DNA of 64,000 nucleotides from Euryarchaeota archaeon UBA130 (GTDB taxonomy: Archaea; Thermoplasmatota; Poseidoniia; Poseidoniales; Thalassarchaeaceae): NCBI GenBank assembly GCA_002505775.1, contig DAVY01000009.1:100389-164388 (forward strand), written 5' to 3'. The notes below the pieces were generated by a model. It did no database searches, was not told the DNA's origin, and saw only the letters and a program-made list of their open reading frames with translations. The translations under genes were made by a program, and so were the position numbers. Shown here piece after piece: positions 33,026-41,750 of the stretch (positions are counted from its first letter, which is position 1; the number at the start of each line of letters is the position of its first letter).

Positions 33026-33910
33026 ATGATGCTGGTAGATGGGAAATGGGAAGGCCCTATAGTGGACCAGCACATGCATCTGGACAGGGAAAATAGATTC
33101 ATCTCTGCAGCAGAGGAGTTTTCAAGAAGCGGTGGAACGGAAATTTTTCTGGTACACAAGCCATCATTCTCAAAAACACTGCCAACAGATCTGAATGGGT
33201 ACAGAGAAGTTTACAGGGACACAATCAAGATGGCAGAAATTGTCAGGAAGAAAACCGAATTGAAAGTCAATGTCGTCCTAGGGCCCCATCCAGTAGTCTG
33301 GGATATCCAGGCCAATGATATCGGAGTCAAAGCATCTTCAGAGCTCCACATATCAGCTGTTGGACTCGCCCTCGACATGATTGAGGAAGGTGAGGCGATT
33401 TGCCTCGGAGAGGTTGGAAGGCCTCACTATTCGGTTCCGGAAGATAGATGGACAGAGGCAAACGACCTCCTTTTGGAAATAATGAGAATGGCATCGTCCT
33501 CCAATTCCCCCGTTCAGTTACATGTCGAGGAAAACGGAAATCAGACTTGCAGAGATATTGCCACACTTTGCGATAGATCAGGATTGTCCAAGAGAAGGAC
33601 AGTCAGACATTTCGCACCTTCTGACATCAGTTATCAAGGAACCTCGGGACTTCCGGTTACCGTTAGCATGGGAAAAGGAAGTATCGAGGGAATCTGCTCC
33701 ACAATTAGCGACAATTCTTCACCATGGGGTATGGAAACCGATTTCCTAGATGATCCCAGAAGACCAGGTGCAGTTCTGGGCCCGAAAACAATACCAAAGA
33801 GGACACACCAACTTTGTCAGGCACTTACCATCAAGGGATGGGATAAGGCTGAGATTGAGAATTGCATGCTCAATGTACATGAAAGATGGATCGAATCCAC
33901 ATATTTCTAA
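33026..33910 (+). CDS. TatD-related metal-dependent hydrolase (TIM barrel)
   Basis: 294-aa amidohydrolase-like protein. N-terminal metal motif VDQHMHLD, ICLGEVGRPH with the bridging Glu, LHVEENG and RHFAPSD with later metal His, and an Asp in METDFLDD. This matches the archaeal predicted metal-dependent hydrolases related to TatD. TatD proteins are DNases/proofreading nucleases, but the archaeal subfamily is uncharacterised. The start is 1 bp after the TBP-like stop, so it is the third gene of the operon. Confidence 0.85.
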   Translation: MMLVDGKWEGPIVDQHMHLDRENRFISAAEEFSRSGGTEIFLVHKPSFSKTLPTDLNGYREVYRDTIKMAEIVRKKTELKVNVVLGPHPVVWDIQANDIGVKASSELHISAVGLALDMIEEGEAICLGEVGRPHYSVPEDRWTEANDLLLEIMRMASSSNSPVQLHVEENGNQTCRDIATLCDRSGLSKRRTVRHFAPSDISYQGTSGLPVTVSMGKGSIEGICSTISDNSSPWGMETDFLDDPRRPGAVLGPKTIPKRTHQLCQALTIKGWDKAEIENCMLNVHERWIESTYF

Positions 33911-34107
33911 CCGAATTTAGTTTTTGGTGTGAATGTCATCAAGGCCCCTGCAACAAAAAGAGCCAATGATAATGCGAAGAATCCGAAACCAGAAAGTCCC
34001 GGGCCATATCCTAACCCCTCAAGTCCCATTTTCCATACTGGACTGTTCACTGGCATGAACAAAATCATCAGTAAAATGCCGATACGTTGCCTTATGAGCA
34101 CAAACAT
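33907..34107 (-). CDS. Small two-helix membrane protein
   Basis: 66 aa if started at the ATG at 34107. Two hydrophobic segments (about residues 6-24 and 40-58), a short soluble loop with GLEGLGYGPG, and a basic C-terminus (TPKTKFG). A longer reading to 34233 would run antisense through the tRNA-Gly gene and is rejected. It converges on the TatD-like gene, overlapping by 4 bp. No family recognised; coding status moderate. Confidence 0.5.
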   Translation of the reverse strand: MFVLIRQRIGILLMILFMPVNSPVWKMGLEGLGYGPGLSGFGFFALSLALFVAGALMTFTPKTKFG

Positions 34108-34195
34108 CGGAGCACACACTCTCTTTTGAAGTACTGAGTTCAAACATCTCCGCAACCGAATCGGTTTAGAGATACCATATGCTCGCCCAGCCCGA

Positions 34196-34270
34196 GCGCC
34201 TGTAGTGAAGGGGTTATCACAAGAGGTTTCCAACCTCTTGTCCCGGGTTCAAATCCCGGCGGGCGCACCA
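34196..34270 (+). tRNA. tRNA-Gly (anticodon TCC)
   Basis: The acceptor stem pairs 34196-34202 with 34260-34266 (one G-U pair), the D stem is GTGA/TCAC, the anticodon stem is AGAGG/CCTCT with loop TTTCCAA giving TCC, and the T stem is CCGGG/CCCGG. Discriminator A at 34267 and encoded CCA at 34268-34270. A TATA-like TTTAGAGATA sits about 22-31 bp upstream (34165-34174). Confidence 0.96.
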
Positions 34271-34322
34271 CTCGAGACACTCAGAGTGAAGCATTGAAAC
34301 GCTCCTCTCTCTGCGAGGCATC

Positions 34323-36224
34323 ATGTCGGATGAGAGCGACTCCAAAACTAAGGAGTCAATGCCTGTAACATCGATAAGTAAGGACAACTCAGACCTCCTC
34401 GAAGAAAGGCAAGTTGTAGGACGAAAAATTTGGAGAATTTTCCCGTATGTGATAAAATACTGGCAGAGGGCACTCGGTGGGTTACTCGCCAACATGGGTG
34501 CTAGAGTTTTCGATCTGATTCCATTCATTGCCATAGGAATGGCCGCTGATTATTACAATCCCGATAATCCCCAATTCACAGATTCTAGGGTAGAGAGGTT
34601 CGTCACTATAGAATCAATACCTGATCTTGGCCCAATAAGCTCAACAGAGCTTGGCTTTGGACTGCTAATATTTGCATCATTTGTAATTCTAGCAATATTC
34701 CAGGGATTTAGCAACCAACTCTGGCAATCTATAGCATACAAGGCCCAACATGACATTAGGATGGATGCCACGAGGTCCCTACTGAACATGGAAGCATCCT
34801 ATTTCGAAACCCGTCAAACTGGAAATCTAATGTCTGTCTTATCCGCAGACGTAGCGCAACTCGAGGATATAATTTCGGATTCCAGCACTAGTATAATCAG
34901 GATTTTCACAACTCTGTGCACGGCATTTGTAATCCTTTATTGGATGTCTCCATTGCTATGCATGATTCTTTTTGGCCCACTGATTATGATAGTGCCAATG
35001 GTCATTTGGTTCTCAACCAGAGTACAAAGAAAATATCGTAAACAAAGGGAAAGTACTGGTGGGATAATCGCCATCCTTGAGAACGTCCTATCTGGAATAA
35101 CCATCGTTCAAGCATACAACGCGACCGGATTCGAGAGGGACAGGGTCGAGAACCAGAGCGGTAATTACAGGGATCAGGCAGTACAGGCAGCGTTCATCAG
35201 GAATAGATTCATTCCAGGTTTCCACATTGTAGCAGGAATCTCATTCGGCCTTCTAGTCTCCGCAGGAGGATGGCTAATGAATTCGGGCGAGATTAGTGTA
35301 GGGCAATTTGTGACATTCCTCCTAATATCAACAAGAATGACCATGCCATTGTGGATTTTGGGGATGCTTTTGAACCAGCTCCAGAAGGGAGAAGCCGCAT
35401 CTAGAAGGGTTTTTGCAGTCATCGATTTGGAGCCTTCCATTTTTGATAGAGAAGGATCAATCCCCTTGCAGGAACCAATCAGCAGCGTCTCATTTCAAGA
35501 TGTCTCGTTTGCATACCCATCCTCGAGTTCAAATGTTCTCAACGGAATTAATCTGAGCGCCTCATCAGGACAATTTCTAGGAGTGATGGGACACACGGGA
35601 GCTGGAAAAAGTACGATCCTCAAACTAATAGAGAGATTCTATGAGCCACAAACAGGAGAAGTATTGATCAATGGCAGGGACATCAACGAATTCTCCATTG
35701 AATCAGTTAGATCAAGAATCGGCTTTGTATCACAGGAGCCATTCCTGTTTTATGGGACGATTAGAGACAATGTCGCCTATGCTAGGGATGCTGAAGAGAG
35801 CGAGATTCTAAATGCCTTGGAGCTGGCAGGTGCATCGGAATTCATATCTCAACTATCAAACGGCCTAGATACAATGGTAGGCGATAGAGGGGTAATGCTG
35901 TCTGGAGGTCAGAGGGCAAGGATCAGCCTGGCGAGAGCACTGTTGAAGGACCCAGATCTATTGATCCTAGATGAGGCCAGTGCGGCTCTCGATGCCGAAA
36001 CAGAGAAGCGAATCCAGCAATCGCTATTCGATGGCTCTAGCGGCACAAAGAAGAGGATTACAATCGCAGTTGCCCATAGGCTTGCTACAATAAGGAATGC
36101 TGACGAAATAATCGCTATGGTCGATGGAGCTATAGTTGAAAGAGGCAAGCACGAGGAATTGCTGTCTAATGATAATGTATATGCATCTCAGTGGTCTATA
36201 CAGACTGGGGAACTAGACTCATAG
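34323..36224 (+). CDS. ABC exporter (fused permease and ATPase)
   Basis: 633-aa half-transporter of the MsbA/MDR type. An N-terminal cytosolic stretch is followed by about six transmembrane helices (residues 45-340), then an ATPase domain with GHTGAGKSTILKLIERF (Walker A), LSGGQRARISLARAL (signature), LLILDEASAALD (Walker B) and the H-loop AVAHRLATI. Expected to dimerise and export lipids, drugs or peptides. It is followed by an FGE-like membrane protein, in-frame starts of which lie at or just past its stop; the two probably share a transcript. Substrate unknown. Confidence 0.93.
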   Translation: MSDESDSKTKESMPVTSISKDNSDLLEERQVVGRKIWRIFPYVIKYWQRALGGLLANMGARVFDLIPFIAIGMAADYYNPDNPQFTDSRVERFVTIESIPDLGPISSTELGFGLLIFASFVILAIFQGFSNQLWQSIAYKAQHDIRMDATRSLLNMEASYFETRQTGNLMSVLSADVAQLEDIISDSSTSIIRIFTTLCTAFVILYWMSPLLCMILFGPLIMIVPMVIWFSTRVQRKYRKQRESTGGIIAILENVLSGITIVQAYNATGFERDRVENQSGNYRDQAVQAAFIRNRFIPGFHIVAGISFGLLVSAGGWLMNSGEISVGQFVTFLLISTRMTMPLWILGMLLNQLQKGEAASRRVFAVIDLEPSIFDREGSIPLQEPISSVSFQDVSFAYPSSSSNVLNGINLSASSGQFLGVMGHTGAGKSTILKLIERFYEPQTGEVLINGRDINEFSIESVRSRIGFVSQEPFLFYGTIRDNVAYARDAEESEILNALELAGASEFISQLSNGLDTMVGDRGVMLSGGQRARISLARALLKDPDLLILDEASAALDAETEKRIQQSLFDGSSGTKKRITIAVAHRLATIRNADEIIAMVDGAIVERGKHEELLSNDNVYASQWSIQTGELDS

Positions 36225-36232
36225 GTGAGCGA

Positions 36233-36934
36233 TTGGAAAGCATAGATTGGGTGGTTGTAGAGCCCGGCTCAACATACATAGGATCCAGTAATCGTGCAGT
36301 CATGTTTGGAGCGCCAGGCCCTAGGCATGAAGTATCTATACAATACAGATATGAGATATCCGATAGTGCGGTCAAACTCTCCGAAGTTGTGACTTCCGTA
36401 GAGTCTGGAGAGGTGGACATATCTTCAGAGTCAGAGTGGCAGCTAGCATTTGATAGAGGTCTAATCAGTGAGGGACTGGGGATCGAAGTCCTCCAAGATC
36501 GTCTGGCATCGTCATACTGGGGGAAGATATGCGATGGAAGACCATTTCATCAGAGGAACTCAAGCCTGATGGTCTGCAGGGAGTGGAGAGGCAGAGAGGC
36601 CATTCCAAGATACCTCCCTGCGAACTCTGAGACTGAACATATGGTGAGAGTTGTAAGAAGAGAAACTAGGGAGCCAAACCCTATGGCCCCGAGATTACCT
36701 ATTCGACCTCCAAGAACCGCTGTAATGAGGGAAGAGGCGTTGATTATTCTCATTCTGGGAATAATCCCCTCATTTTTGTGGGCCCTGTTCAATGCTAGTC
36801 CAGGCTATATTGAGACGGGCTGGCCTGGCCTGGTCCTCGGGGGGTTAATTCTAGGACTATTGTCTGGTATAATATGGAGGCCGACCCAGCCAACATGGTG
36901 GTCTGAAGGATCACAAATGTACCCAAGGAGATAG
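36233..36934 (+). CDS. Degenerate formylglycine-generating-enzyme-like membrane protein
   Basis: About 233 aa. The N-terminal part resembles the FGE-sulfatase/SUMF1 domain: VVVEPGSTYIGSSN, PGPRHEVSIQYRYEIS, SSESEWQLAFDRG and the closing RVVRR. The catalytic cysteines are not apparent and the domain is short. Two transmembrane helices close the protein (about residues 170-220). TTG 36233 is preferred because GGTGAG lies five bases upstream and the ABC gene ends at 36224; GTG 36191 would overlap that gene by 34 bp. Possibly a regulatory or binding partner of the exporter. Confidence 0.6.
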   Translation: MESIDWVVVEPGSTYIGSSNRAVMFGAPGPRHEVSIQYRYEISDSAVKLSEVVTSVESGEVDISSESEWQLAFDRGLISEGLGIEVLQDRLASSYWGKICDGRPFHQRNSSLMVCREWRGREAIPRYLPANSETEHMVRVVRRETREPNPMAPRLPIRPPRTAVMREEALIILILGIIPSFLWALFNASPGYIETGWPGLVLGGLILGLLSGIIWRPTQPTWWSEGSQMYPRR

Positions 36935-36939
36935 AGGGC

Positions 36940-37167
36940 GTGAATGAAGCAAACTCCAGACTTATCTGGTCATATATACAAGAAGCCGGAGGTATGTTGG
37001 TTGGGAAGCTGCCTCCTTCCAAACACCATCCAAGTGGTAGAAATCCATACGCACACGTAGCTATTTGTGTGAAGAAAAAGTTTGGAAAGTCATACAAGGA
37101 AATCCCAGATGAAATGTTTCATGATGTGATTGAATACATCAATTTTCTAGTGGAAAACCCGTCATAG
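36940..37167 (+). CDS. Small uncharacterised basic protein
   Basis: 75 aa, GTG start at 36940 with GAGGG immediately upstream (36933-36937). It has an amphipathic N-terminal helix (SRLIWSYIQEAGG), a Pro/His/Lys-rich centre (LPPSKHHPSG) and a C-terminal helix (EMFHDVIEYINFL). No cysteine pairs or membrane segment. It sits 5 bp behind the FGE-like gene, in the same run as the exporter. Family not recognised. Confidence 0.55.
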   Translation: MNEANSRLIWSYIQEAGGMLVGKLPPSKHHPSGRNPYAHVAICVKKKFGKSYKEIPDEMFHDVIEYINFLVENPS

Positions 37168-37170
37168 AAC

Positions 37171-38271
37171 CTATCTGGACCTGTCGTCTATTTGTAATCC
37201 AGATTTTCCGAAAAGCCTTCTCCACCTGCCACGTAGGACTCCCATTCCGTAATTCCAATGAAGAGTGAAAGTTACAATCGGAGATAGGAAAATTGTAACT
37301 GTGTCTTTATTCGGAGAGCCTCCCTTAGCTGAACCATACCATGCAATGATATTGTACATGATTATCAGAGTTGGAAGAGTGTGTGCACCAGCTCTCGGAA
37401 GTCCGAGAGGAACTGCAGACAACCCAATATCCCAAAATTCTGGCCATGCTATTCCCCCATTAGCTACCCCCCATATGAAGAAAACAAGAGTAGAAAGTAC
37501 GATTGGAGGGAAAAGAGCGACCATTGTATGGGTGAAATGATGCAGTTCACTGTACCTCTCACTTGCCAAAGTCCTGACCAATCCGTAGTTTGCGATCTGC
37601 TTCCTTACCCTCGACAGATTCCTACGCCTATGCCAAATCACAGACTTTCTGTCCGTCCATAATTTATGGCCAGAAATCCTTATTCTGTGATCTAGAAGCA
37701 CATCCTCAGCTCCAATGGCGCCGTCATCGAATCCTCCTACCTCGTCCAGTACCGACCTTCTGTATGCAGAGTTAACTCCTGGAAGCTGGGTTACTTCTTC
37801 CAACTCCTCGGATCCCACTTTTCCGTAGTTTGTACCGACAGTGAAAATTGCGCTACAGAAAGTAACGTCAATCACTCTTTGCCACAGGGTGGACTCATCA
37901 GGAGGGGCAAAATTGGGTCCGCCAACTCCGGCAACCTCATCTCTATCGAACCACCTCACTAGATTCTCTACCCAATCCTTGGGAACGATAACATCATCAT
38001 CTGTAAAGAACACTAGTTCTGACTCGGTCTCCCTCAACGCTACGTTACAGGCATCAGCTCTTGTCGAAGACCCCTCATCATCGATGTACCTAACCCCTCT
38101 AGACTCTGAAACTATCCTGCCCTCATCCCTTTCTGGGCCCACCACAACGACATCAACCTCGGGGTATGTTTGAGATAGGAGCCCATCCAATGCGATACCC
38201 AACTCAGCATGGTTTCCAACGGAGGGTACAATGACGCATACCGAGCGAGCCATACTTCGCGGTAGGACCAT
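37171..38271 (-). CDS. Membrane glycosyltransferase family 2
   Basis: 366 aa GT-A fold. N-terminal VCVIVPSVGNHAELGIALDGLLSQTYPEVDVVVVG, the metal-binding DDD in FFTDDDVIVP, GVGGPNFAP, then PGVNSAYRRSVLDEVGGFD and the DHRIRISGHKLW acceptor-side segment. Three transmembrane helices follow (about residues 255-345). Inverting transferases of this layout make surface glycans or protein glycans. ATG at 38253 (residue 7) may be the true start. Acceptor unknown. Confidence 0.9.
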   Translation of the reverse strand: MVLPRSMARSVCVIVPSVGNHAELGIALDGLLSQTYPEVDVVVVGPERDEGRIVSESRGVRYIDDEGSSTRADACNVALRETESELVFFTDDDVIVPKDWVENLVRWFDRDEVAGVGGPNFAPPDESTLWQRVIDVTFCSAIFTVGTNYGKVGSEELEEVTQLPGVNSAYRRSVLDEVGGFDDGAIGAEDVLLDHRIRISGHKLWTDRKSVIWHRRRNLSRVRKQIANYGLVRTLASERYSELHHFTHTMVALFPPIVLSTLVFFIWGVANGGIAWPEFWDIGLSAVPLGLPRAGAHTLPTLIIMYNIIAWYGSAKGGSPNKDTVTIFLSPIVTFTLHWNYGMGVLRGRWRRLFGKSGLQIDDRSR

Positions 38272-38295
38272 GTTTATTCAAAACAACGCTGTAAA

Positions 38296-39045
38296 TCATG
38301 GGTCGTTAGTCACTCTTGGAGCCAAGAAGTATGTCCAACTGGCACCCCCATCGTTACTGTTCCATGACATTCTGAGCGGGAACTTCTCCTGAAATTCTAC
38401 TACTACCTGTTCAGTAAGGCCCCCGGCAAGCTTCCTTGTCAAGGGGTCTAGGAACTGGAGAGAATATGTGGAGCTGGTTGGAGATGGTGAGCTCAACTCA
38501 CTAAGCTCACCAGATTCGAAAGATACAGTCACGCTCTCTCCAGCCTCCTGATCAGCAGAGATCGTCATTTTCGTACTGTCAAGACTCAGGTTTACAAGCT
38601 CATTGACCATTTTTGCCGCCCTCAATGCCCTGGAAAGCTTGTCCGAGCCGATAGTGGCGCTGTTATTGAATGTCAACTCAGGGGTTTTGGGTTGTGTCAT
38701 AGTTCCAACGTCAAGTCCCCTAAGGATTCTGTGAACCTCCCCGACCCTTACGTTAATTGCACCTACTGCATCATCGTAGTCTATCTCTACCAAATCCTCA
38801 GGTCCAGCTAGACTCAAGAGGTCCCTCATCTTACTGAGCTCAATACCTATCTCAACAGGCTCTACCTCATAGGTCTCGAAGCACTCATCACCAATGGTAG
38901 CGGAGAGCAATGCCACGTGAGATCCGTCAACCACAATGGTATGCAACCCCTTCTCCCCCCAGACTAGTTTAGCTTCCTCTGCCAAGACGGAAAGGAGATC
39001 AATAATTTCCCTCATTAGTTGGGTATTTGCAGTCACTCTCAGCAT
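38296..39045 (-). CDS. pcn: DNA polymerase sliding clamp PCNA
   Basis: Ring-forming processivity factor of replication and repair. About 249 aa from ATG 39045, the usual archaeal PCNA size; upstream in-frame ATGs at 39081 and 39099 add non-homologous residues. Recognisable segments: LLSVLAEEAKLVWGEKGLHTIVVDGSHVALL in the first domain (split here by family comparison), the interdomain connector after LRGLD, and SADQEAGESVTVSF, LTEQVVVEF and FPLRMSW in the second domain. It is followed upstream by TFS on the same strand, a gene order common in archaea. RFC small subunit is at 61.6 kb. Confidence 0.93.
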   Translation of the reverse strand: MLRVTANTQLMREIIDLLSVLAEEAKLVWGEKGLHTIVVDGSHVALLSATIGDECFETYEVEPVEIGIELSKMRDLLSLAGPEDLVEIDYDDAVGAINVRVGEVHRILRGLDVGTMTQPKTPELTFNNSATIGSDKLSRALRAAKMVNELVNLSLDSTKMTISADQEAGESVTVSFESGELSELSSPSPTSSTYSLQFLDPLTRKLAGGLTEQVVVEFQEKFPLRMSWNSNDGGASWTYFLAPRVTNDP

Positions 39046-39107
39046 CTTATCGCTCCCCTCAGACAGTAGGGGGTCTTTCATCCTTCGGAGACGGCCCATA
39101 GGGCCGA

Positions 39108-39488
39108 TTACTGGTATTCCCTGAACTTCTTACCACAGTTTTTGCACGTGCAGACTTTTGTTTCAGGCTCATCAGAGCTTCTGGTTTGCATCAAAATAAC
39201 GTAAATCTCATTTTTGTCACACTTAGGGCACCTTATGTCTCCGACCCTTAGGACCCCTTTGCCCCCCTCATCCTCGACAACCTCAGTGAGGTGCTTGAGA
39301 TCCTTCGTCTGTCCAGAGGACCTAGCCTTGCTCAAATCGATAGTTTCGCCCGTCATTGGGTCGGTGAACTCTGCTCCCTTGCCATCTTTCCCTGTCAGCG
39401 GACCTTCATACCCACATGTATAGTTCGTACATCTAATATTCCCATTCGGCTCCATAAAACCCAGAGTTCCACATTCCGGACAAAACAT
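39108..39488 (-). CDS. tfs: Transcription factor S (TFS)
   Basis: Cleavage-stimulating factor of archaeal RNA polymerase, related to RPB9/TFIIS. 126 aa with two zinc ribbons: N-terminal CPECG-x-C-TNYTCGYEG and C-terminal CPKCDKNE...CTCKNCGKKF. The acidic DE of the catalytic hairpin is present in QTRSSDEPET, so the RNA-cleavage role is probably retained. It lies just upstream of pcn. Confidence 0.95.
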   Translation of the reverse strand: MFCPECGTLGFMEPNGNIRCTNYTCGYEGPLTGKDGKGAEFTDPMTGETIDLSKARSSGQTKDLKHLTEVVEDEGGKGVLRVGDIRCPKCDKNEIYVILMQTRSSDEPETKVCTCKNCGKKFREYQ

Positions 39489-39576
39489 CGCTCCATCTCC
39501 TGCCTTAACACACAGACATACCAGTGCTGAACCAACTGACTATTCAACTATTCTACGATAAGGACGCGAAAAACGT

Positions 39577-39951
39577 CTATGACAGTATTTCCATTGTTGC
39601 ACGATATCCAACCATTGCCAATCCAATGCTGCCAATTATCGTCACTAGTAAATACACAATCGCAGAAGTTATCGAGCTATCTGAGACCTCGACGTAATCC
39701 ATGGCGAATGCCGACATCGTGGTGAATGATCCAAGGACCCCGGTCGCCAAAATCGCGATTACGCCCTCGCTCACGGTCATTCCAGCAGACATAGCCCCGA
39801 ACATCATCCCCAAAAGAAGTGAGCCCAACAGATTGACAGTTATCGTCGCATAAGGTCCCGAATGAGTATCAAAGGAGCTTTGCACAACATACCTTAGCGA
39901 TGCTCCGATAGCTCCTCCGAGGGCGACAAGGGCCAAGAGACGCACATCCAC
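39577..39951 (-). CDS. crcB: Fluoride ion channel CrcB/Fluc
   Basis: About 124 aa with four transmembrane helices, exporting fluoride. Family motifs: GGAIGASLRYVV, ITVNLLGSLLLGMMFG with the Asn of the pore, and GVLGSFTTMSAFAMD with the Phe box. GTG 39951 was chosen: it gives the usual Fluc length. The ATG at 40038 would add 29 atypical basic residues and leave only 2 bp before the divergent nop5. I looked for the crcB fluoride riboswitch upstream and did not recognise it. Confidence 0.92.
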   Translation of the reverse strand: MDVRLLALVALGGAIGASLRYVVQSSFDTHSGPYATITVNLLGSLLLGMMFGAMSAGMTVSEGVIAILATGVLGSFTTMSAFAMDYVEVSDSSITSAIVYLLVTIIGSIGLAMVGYRATMEILS

Positions 39952-40040
39952 GAGGCGACATTGTGCTACGGCCTTTGACTCCTTCTGTGGCGAAATCCTT
40001 CTTCCGGACCGTTGAAGGGTGAGGACCCGATGCGACATAC

Positions 40041-41045
40041 ATGGAGATTAGGTATGACTGGAAACTTTCCAGGGTAGTGGATGGGGATGAAAATGTCCTC
40101 GACCAACTAGAATGGGCATCTTCTCACTCTGTAAATTCGTTGGTTGACAGGCTATCAGACCTTCAATCAGGGAGACTTACCCCCGAAGCTAGAATACTCA
40201 GAGATAGATTCCCTGATGCGGTCCCAAACCCTCTCGGGGCCATTTCAGATGTAAAATGGCCTGAGTTGTCCGGAGAAGAATCTGAAATGCTTTCCAATGC
40301 CTCATTAATCCTCGCCAAGAGGGGGGTGGCGAATGCAGTAACAGAGCCAGATAGGAGACTGGATATGCTTTCATCCGCGTCAACTGAACTGAGGTCGTCA
40401 TGGACAACTCAAGAGTCAAGAGCAGTGGAATGGGCTGGGTTGTTCTTACCTGACCTCGACTTAGATGGAAAGAGAGCGGAAATTCCGTCATGCATTGCCG
40501 AGTCAGATAACATATCTCAAGCCGCAGTCGAACTAGGGGCTTCTATTCCCGAGCACATGCCCACTGATTCTGAGTGGGTTGCGATGAACTCGCAAGCCAG
40601 AGGGGTAATCTCCCTTTCTGAAAGGTTGGCGTTGAACGAGCAGGCTACTAGGGAGCTCGCGACTTCCCACGTGCCCACTCTATCTTCCCTGATAGGGCCT
40701 CTTGGAGCCGCTAGGATGGTAGTTCTTGCAGGAGGCAGAGAGAGACTGGCTAGGATGCCTAGTGGAAGCCTTCAGGTTCTTGGGGCATCGGGGGCGATGG
40801 CGGCACACAGGAGGGGAGCGCCTCCCCCCAAGCACTCCCCAGTCTTGTTTTCCATGCCCCTAGTCAGTAGATCTCCTCGTTGGGTACGGGGAAAAATTGC
40901 TCGTTTCCTAGCTGGAAAGTGCTCTATTGCAGTCAGAATTGATCACTTCGGTGGTCAATCTTGGGATGAGGAGCAAGTCAGGATGATTCATGCCCAAGCA
41001 GAGAAAATAAGGGACAAATTCCCTAAGCCCAAGAAGAGGGGTTAG
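40041..41045 (+). CDS. nop5: C/D box snoRNP core protein Nop5 (Nop56/58)
   Basis: Scaffold linking box C/D guide RNA-L7Ae to fibrillarin for rRNA 2'-O-methylation. 334 aa: an N-terminal fibrillarin-binding region, a helical coiled-coil middle, and the Nop domain near residues 190-310 with SSLIGPLGAARMVVLAGG, LPS-like LARMPSGSLQVLGASGAM and PPKHSPVLFSMPLVSRSPRW...RGKIARFLAGK. The tail is basic (KFPKPKKRG). It is followed 3 bp later by fibrillarin, the standard archaeal pair. Confidence 0.94.
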   Translation: MEIRYDWKLSRVVDGDENVLDQLEWASSHSVNSLVDRLSDLQSGRLTPEARILRDRFPDAVPNPLGAISDVKWPELSGEESEMLSNASLILAKRGVANAVTEPDRRLDMLSSASTELRSSWTTQESRAVEWAGLFLPDLDLDGKRAEIPSCIAESDNISQAAVELGASIPEHMPTDSEWVAMNSQARGVISLSERLALNEQATRELATSHVPTLSSLIGPLGAARMVVLAGGRERLARMPSGSLQVLGASGAMAAHRRGAPPPKHSPVLFSMPLVSRSPRWVRGKIARFLAGKCSIAVRIDHFGGQSWDEEQVRMIHAQAEKIRDKFPKPKKRG

Positions 41046-41048
41046 CTG

Positions 41049-41750
41049 ATGCCTAGGAAACCCGTGTCTTTGGGATGGGGGGTGAGAAGAGAGGGAAGGA
41101 CATTGTGGTCAAGAAATTCGACTAGAGGAAAGTCTGTCGGGGGCGAGAGAAGGAAGAGGGACGGAAAGATCGAGTGGAGACGATGGGACCCCTTTAGATC
41201 AAAGGTAGCGGCCGCACTCCTGATGACATCCCAAAAAGCATCGGAATTACTCCCTGGTCCAGGTGACACCTGTTTGTATCTAGGCGCATCATCCGGAACT
41301 ACTGTTAGCCACATCCACGATATGGTTTGCGGGTCAAATAATCACCACAATGGACAGATTATCGCGGTGGAAATATCCCCTAGAATGATGAGGGACCTGA
41401 GCTCTCTTGCGGAAGACAGGTCGGGCCTGATTCCAATCCTGAACGATGCTAGGGAAACTCAAAGCTATGCGCCCGTTATGAGGGAGAAAGCACATTGGAT
41501 TCATCAGGATTTGTCTATAGCGGATCAAGCAGAGAACTTCATCTCTATCGCTACGAGTACACTCAAAAATGGAGGAATCGGATTATTAAGCCTGAAAGCC
41601 GCAAGCGAGAGACAATTCGAGGGTGATGACCAAAGTAGGTTCTCGAGGGCTGAAAAACTGATTGAAGAATCCGAATTGGAGCTGATTGAGAAGATAGATA
41701 TCAGCCAATACCAGGAACAGCACATGGTTTTCTTCGTCAGGCTACTATAA
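41049..41750 (+). CDS. flpA: Fibrillarin-like rRNA 2'-O-methyltransferase
   Basis: SAM-dependent methyltransferase of the C/D box RNP, 233 aa. WDPFRSKVAAALL, the SAM motif LYLGASSGTTVSHI, AVEISPRMMRDL, HQDLSIADQ and the last LLSLKAASE motif with Lys follow the fibrillarin order. A basic N-terminal extension of about 40 residues precedes it. It overlaps a convergent DUF4190-like gene by 6 bp. Partner nop5 is directly upstream. Confidence 0.95.
   Translation: MPRKPVSLGWGVRREGRTLWSRNSTRGKSVGGERRKRDGKIEWRRWDPFRSKVAAALLMTSQKASELLPGPGDTCLYLGASSGTTVSHIHDMVCGSNNHHNGQIIAVEISPRMMRDLSSLAEDRSGLIPILNDARETQSYAPVMREKAHWIHQDLSIADQAENFISIATSTLKNGGIGLLSLKAASERQFEGDDQSRFSRAEKLIEESELELIEKIDISQYQEQHMVFFVRLL

Noticed and set aside
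33907..34233. Longer reading of the small minus-strand membrane gene across the tRNA-Gly(TCC) gene
   Set aside because: The first 42 residues would be encoded antisense through the tRNA; an internal ATG at 34107 gives a sensible two-helix protein.
39951..40038. Longer CrcB start at 40038
   Set aside because: Would add 29 basic, non-homologous residues and leave only 2 bp before the divergent nop5; GTG 39951 gives the usual Fluc length.
39951..40040. Fluoride riboswitch upstream of crcB
   Set aside because: The conserved crcB-motif pseudoknot sequence was not recognisable in the short spacer.
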